Positions 12,998 to 15,187 of a stretch of DNA of 15,187 nt are shown here, one piece after another. Made by a program: the position numbers and the translations under genes. Location: contig CAMUHA010000064.1 in NCBI GenBank assembly GCA_947088515.1, forward strand, positions 1 through 15,187, read 5' to 3'. This stretch comes from an uncultured bacterium (GTDB lineage Bacteria > Bacillota > Clostridia > Lachnospirales > Lachnospiraceae). Below the pieces are notes generated by a model. The model had not been told where the DNA came from and searched no databases. It worked only from the letters and a program-made list of their open reading frames with translations. Positions within the stretch are counted from its first letter, which is position 1; each line of letters starts with the position of its first letter.

Positions 12998-14497
12998 ATG
13001 GGTCTGAAAAAGAGACTGATAGCAGTGGGCGTCACAGCTTTGGCGGCGGCGCTTATCTTTGGTGTTGCAAAAGCGGGATGGGAAGTAAGCGGAAGGCAGG
13101 AGGAGACAATATTTTCTGGAGGAAAGGAAAGAGTTTATCTGTGGTATACAGATGAGGCCTTAACTTCTTATCTGGGCGGTGCGGCAATGAAATATAATGA
13201 AAGCCATGAGGTGCGGGTGGTTCCGGTGCTTGAATCAGGACTGGAATACCTGGAAAATATCAATCATGCTTCATTGGAAGGCAGCGGACCGGACCTGTAT
13301 ATTTTAAGCCACGATATGCTTGAAAAAGCGTATCTGGCAGGGCTTGCAGACGAGGTGGCGCCGCCAGAGGGCGTGAGTGTGGCGGATGACTATATAGGGA
13401 CAGGCCTGCAGGCAGCCAGCTATAAAGATAAGTTATTTGGTTATCCTTTTTATTTTGAAACAAGTGCGTTACTTTATAATAAAACCTATATGGAGGATAT
13501 GGCGCAAAAGCAGCTGGAGGCGGAGGCCGATTTAGCAGAAGGGGAGGCAGCCCAGCAGCAGGCGGATGAAGCGGCGGCGGCAGGTATTTTGCAGGAGGGA
13601 ATGGAAAATACCTGGGTGGAGAGCACAGATGGGAATTTATTTACCCAGGAGCAGATTGAGGCAAAGGCTAAGGAACTGCTTCCTGCCACCATTGAGGATA
13701 TCAGGAACTTTGCTGATAGCTATGATGCGCCAGAGCAGGTGGAAGGCGTCTTTAAATGGGACGTTACGGATATTTTTTATAATTATTTTTTTGTGGGAAA
13801 TGCCATTGATATGGGCGGAGAAGGTGGATGGGATACCGGACGGATTGACATTTATAATCAGGATGCCATTAAAAATATGAAGGTATATCAGGAACTGAGC
13901 CAGTTTTTTTCCATAGACACCGGAGAAATTAATTACGATTTGGTTTTGGATGAGTTTATGGCCGGTAAAATGGTGTTTACCATAGCCACCACAGATGCGG
14001 TGCTTAAGCTGGAGCATGCAAAAGATGATGGATTGTTTGCTTATGATTATGATATTGCTCCCACACCGGATATTGATGGGGAGAAAAAAAGCAGGTCACT
14101 TTCCATGACCAGCTGCGCTGTAATAAATAATTATTCAGAAAACAAAGAAGCGGCAAATGATTTTGCGCATTTCCTGACAGCGGAGTACAATGATATACTT
14201 TTCGCAAGAAGTGGAAAGGCTTCGGCAGCAAAGAATGTGGATTATGGTTATGAAGCGCTTGGCAGCTTTGCGGACGAATATGAACAATCCATTTCAATGC
14301 CCAAAATGATTGAAACCAGCAATTTCTGGGTAAAACTGGAAGTGGTTTTTTCACAGATATGGAATGGAGCGGACCCTAATGAAAAGCTGAAAACATTGTC
14401 TGAACAGATGATGGAACAGATAACCGGCGCCGCTTATGAAGAAGAATATCTGGAAGTCAAAGAAGAGGAAGAAAAAACTGAATACGAGGATGAATAA
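12998..14497 (+). CDS. Extracellular solute-binding protein (MalE-like), orphan, with internal insertion
   Basis: 499 residues. Residues 1-27 (MGLKKRLIAV...AAALIFGVAKA) are a signal sequence with a basic head and hydrophobic core. There is no lipobox cysteine, so it is either cleaved at AKA or kept as a membrane anchor, unlike most Gram-positive binding proteins. The rest follows the class-1 (maltose-binding-like) plan: VYLWYTDEALTSYL, GPDLYILSHDML, KLFGYPFYFETSALLYNKTYM, DEFMAGKMVFTIATTDAV and ENKEAANDFAHFLT. Between the YNKTYM strand and ATIEDIRNFAD lies a ~60-residue stretch (about 166-228) rich in Ala, Glu and Gln, probably helical, absent from typical relatives. The C-terminus is strongly acidic. 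TGGAG six bases upstream sets ATG 12998. No ABC permease or ATPase is adjacent. Ligand unknown, probably a sugar or oligosaccharide. Confidence 0.85.
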   Translation: MGLKKRLIAVGVTALAAALIFGVAKAGWEVSGRQEETIFSGGKERVYLWYTDEALTSYLGGAAMKYNESHEVRVVPVLESGLEYLENINHASLEGSGPDLYILSHDMLEKAYLAGLADEVAPPEGVSVADDYIGTGLQAASYKDKLFGYPFYFETSALLYNKTYMEDMAQKQLEAEADLAEGEAAQQQADEAAAAGILQEGMENTWVESTDGNLFTQEQIEAKAKELLPATIEDIRNFADSYDAPEQVEGVFKWDVTDIFYNYFFVGNAIDMGGEGGWDTGRIDIYNQDAIKNMKVYQELSQFFSIDTGEINYDLVLDEFMAGKMVFTIATTDAVLKLEHAKDDGLFAYDYDIAPTPDIDGEKKSRSLSMTSCAVINNYSENKEAANDFAHFLTAEYNDILFARSGKASAAKNVDYGYEALGSFADEYEQSISMPKMIETSNFWVKLEVVFSQIWNGADPNEKLKTLSEQMMEQITGAAYEEEYLEVKEEEEKTEYEDE

Positions 14498-14531
14498 ATT
14501 TCCAGTTATATGGAGAAGATAAACCTATAAA

Positions 14532-14605
14532 CCCGCCGCAGGCCGGAAGACGCTAGATGTAATATAATAAGCCTCTTTCCTGTCTGCGGGAAAGTACAGG
14601 GCGGG
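14532..14605 (+). promoter_or_regulatory. Structured leader upstream of the YdcZ transporter gene, unassigned
   Basis: The 180 bases before the transporter ATG contain an outer perfect stem CCCGCC (14532-14537) / GGCGGG (14600-14605), enclosing CTTTCC (14575-14580) / GGAAAG (14589-14594). An alternative pairing CCTGT (14579-14583) / ACAGG (14596-14600) would disrupt both. The downstream half has a looser similar string (GCTTTCTGTC ... GGGAAAAGG, 14631-14657) before a perfect TAAGGAGGT ribosome binding site. This is riboswitch-like in layout, but I cannot match it to a known class. Confidence 0.4.
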
Positions 14606-14677
14606 AACAGCCTTGCAGGATGGAGACTTAGCTTTCTGTCAGCAGGACCGGGAAAAGGTATTAAGGAGGTTCTTCAT

Positions 14678-15109
14678 ATGATTGGATTTTTTATTGCGCT
14701 TATTTCAGGAGCGCTGATGAGTATTCAGGGGGTATTTAACACACAAGTTACAAAAGCCTCTACCATTTGGGTGGCAAATGCTTTCGTTCAGTTTACAGCT
14801 CTGCTGGTTTGTCTTGGCGCATGGCTTATTACTGACCGTTCATCTTTTGGCGTTCTAACAAAAGTGGAGCCTAAATATATGCTGCTTGGTGGTGCAATTG
14901 GCGCGTTTATTACGTATACTGTAATCAAAAGTATGGACCTGTTGGGACCTGCAAAAGCAGTGATGCTGATTGTGGTGGCGCAGCTGCTTGTGGCATATGT
15001 GATAGAGCTTTTTGGATGGTTTGGAGTGGACAAACAGCCTTTTGAATGGAAAAAGGTTATTGGTATGCTGGCTGCAATTGCAGGTATTGTTATCTTTAAA
15101 TGGGAATAA
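14678..15109 (+). CDS. DMT superfamily transporter, YdcZ (DUF606) family
   Basis: 143 residues with five hydrophobic segments (about 1-21, 28-50, 66-88, 92-116 and 126-142), the usual half-size DMT unit that would need to dimerise. The C-terminal signature LLGPAKAVMLIVVAQLLVAY, then IELFGWFG and KVIGMLAAIAGIVIF, is typical of the YdcZ/DUF606 family, as is the start IALISGALMSIQGVFNTQV. ATG 14678 is 7 bases after a perfect TAAGGAGGT (14662-14670), so translation should be strong when the site is free. No substrate is established for this family that I could assign here. It follows the solute-binding protein gene by 180 bases of structured leader, so it may be separately controlled. No clear terminator follows. 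Confidence 0.9.
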   Translation: MIGFFIALISGALMSIQGVFNTQVTKASTIWVANAFVQFTALLVCLGAWLITDRSSFGVLTKVEPKYMLLGGAIGAFITYTVIKSMDLLGPAKAVMLIVVAQLLVAYVIELFGWFGVDKQPFEWKKVIGMLAAIAGIVIFKWE

Positions 15110-15126
15110 AATTAATAAACTTTGGC

Positions 15127-15155
15127 TTGTCAAGTGTCTGAATTTACTTTACAAT
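15127..15155 (+). promoter_or_regulatory. Sigma-A promoter reading out of the window
   Basis: TTGTCA (15127-15132) and TACAAT (15150-15155) are each one base from consensus and separated by exactly 17 bases. Transcription would begin near 15162 and run past the right edge to a gene not included here. Confidence 0.65.
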
Positions 15156-15187
15156 AAAATGGTATCGTTATAAGGGGCTTTTCTGTT

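Noticed and set aside
14599..14613. T-box-like string in the YdcZ leader
   Set aside because: It only loosely resembles AGGGTGGnACCGCG; the specifier stem and the rest of a T-box are missing, and the leader is too short.
1..15187. CRISPR arrays, insertion sequences, tRNA or rRNA genes
   Set aside because: No regularly spaced repeats, transposase-like frames with terminal repeats, or recognisable tRNA/rRNA sequence were found on either strand.

Overview
This is a chromosomal window from a Gram-positive, moderate-to-low G+C anaerobe of the Clostridia, most likely a Lachnospiraceae-type gut bacterium. The grounds are strong GGAGG-type ribosome binding sites throughout, a DUF4364 protein, IspF of the MEP isoprenoid pathway, a type-2 (short) ArgC, a bacterial NAD-type malic enzyme and a DegV lipid-binding protein. 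The assignment is an inference from gene content; there is no rRNA in the window to settle it. I see no insertion sequence, CRISPR array, tRNA or rRNA gene.

Layout. (1) Positions 1-147 hold no complete gene, but the minus strand has a short open frame (18-134) that reads like the tail of a protein. (2) A membrane-anchored HExxH protein of unknown function and ispF point right (199-1531). (3) A minus-strand operon runs malic enzyme -> radical SAM protein (TIGR01212/YhcC type) -> DUF4364 protein (4316 down to 1584). It converges on ispF at a perfect hairpin (1521-1541). (4) degV (+) and a small DUF1294 membrane gene (-) converge on a shared dyad at 5365-5430. (5) argG (-, 7017-5797) ends in a textbook intrinsic terminator at 5761-5787. 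(6) A divergent control region (7018-7416) carries a sigma-A promoter overlapped by two candidate ArgR operators. (7) The rightward arginine operon is argC - proX-like Ala-tRNA(Pro) deacylase - GNAT acetyltransferase - argJ - argB - argD (7417-12929). (8) An orphan extracellular solute-binding protein and a YdcZ-type DMT transporter follow; the latter sits behind a 180-base structured leader. (9) A good promoter (15127-15155) reads out of the right edge.

How it works together. ArgJ, ArgB, ArgC and ArgD carry glutamate to N-acetylornithine and recycle the acetyl group to glutamate, and ArgG works later, after ornithine transcarbamylase. argF, argH and the carbamoyl-phosphate synthase genes are not here. 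The two extra genes inside the arg operon (a proofreading deacylase for tRNA(Pro) and a GNAT enzyme) are the most interesting gene-level oddity. The argB leader, with mutually exclusive hairpins, and the YdcZ leader are the most interesting RNA-level ones. Most of the window is ordinary core metabolism; no single undescribed system stands out beyond doubt.
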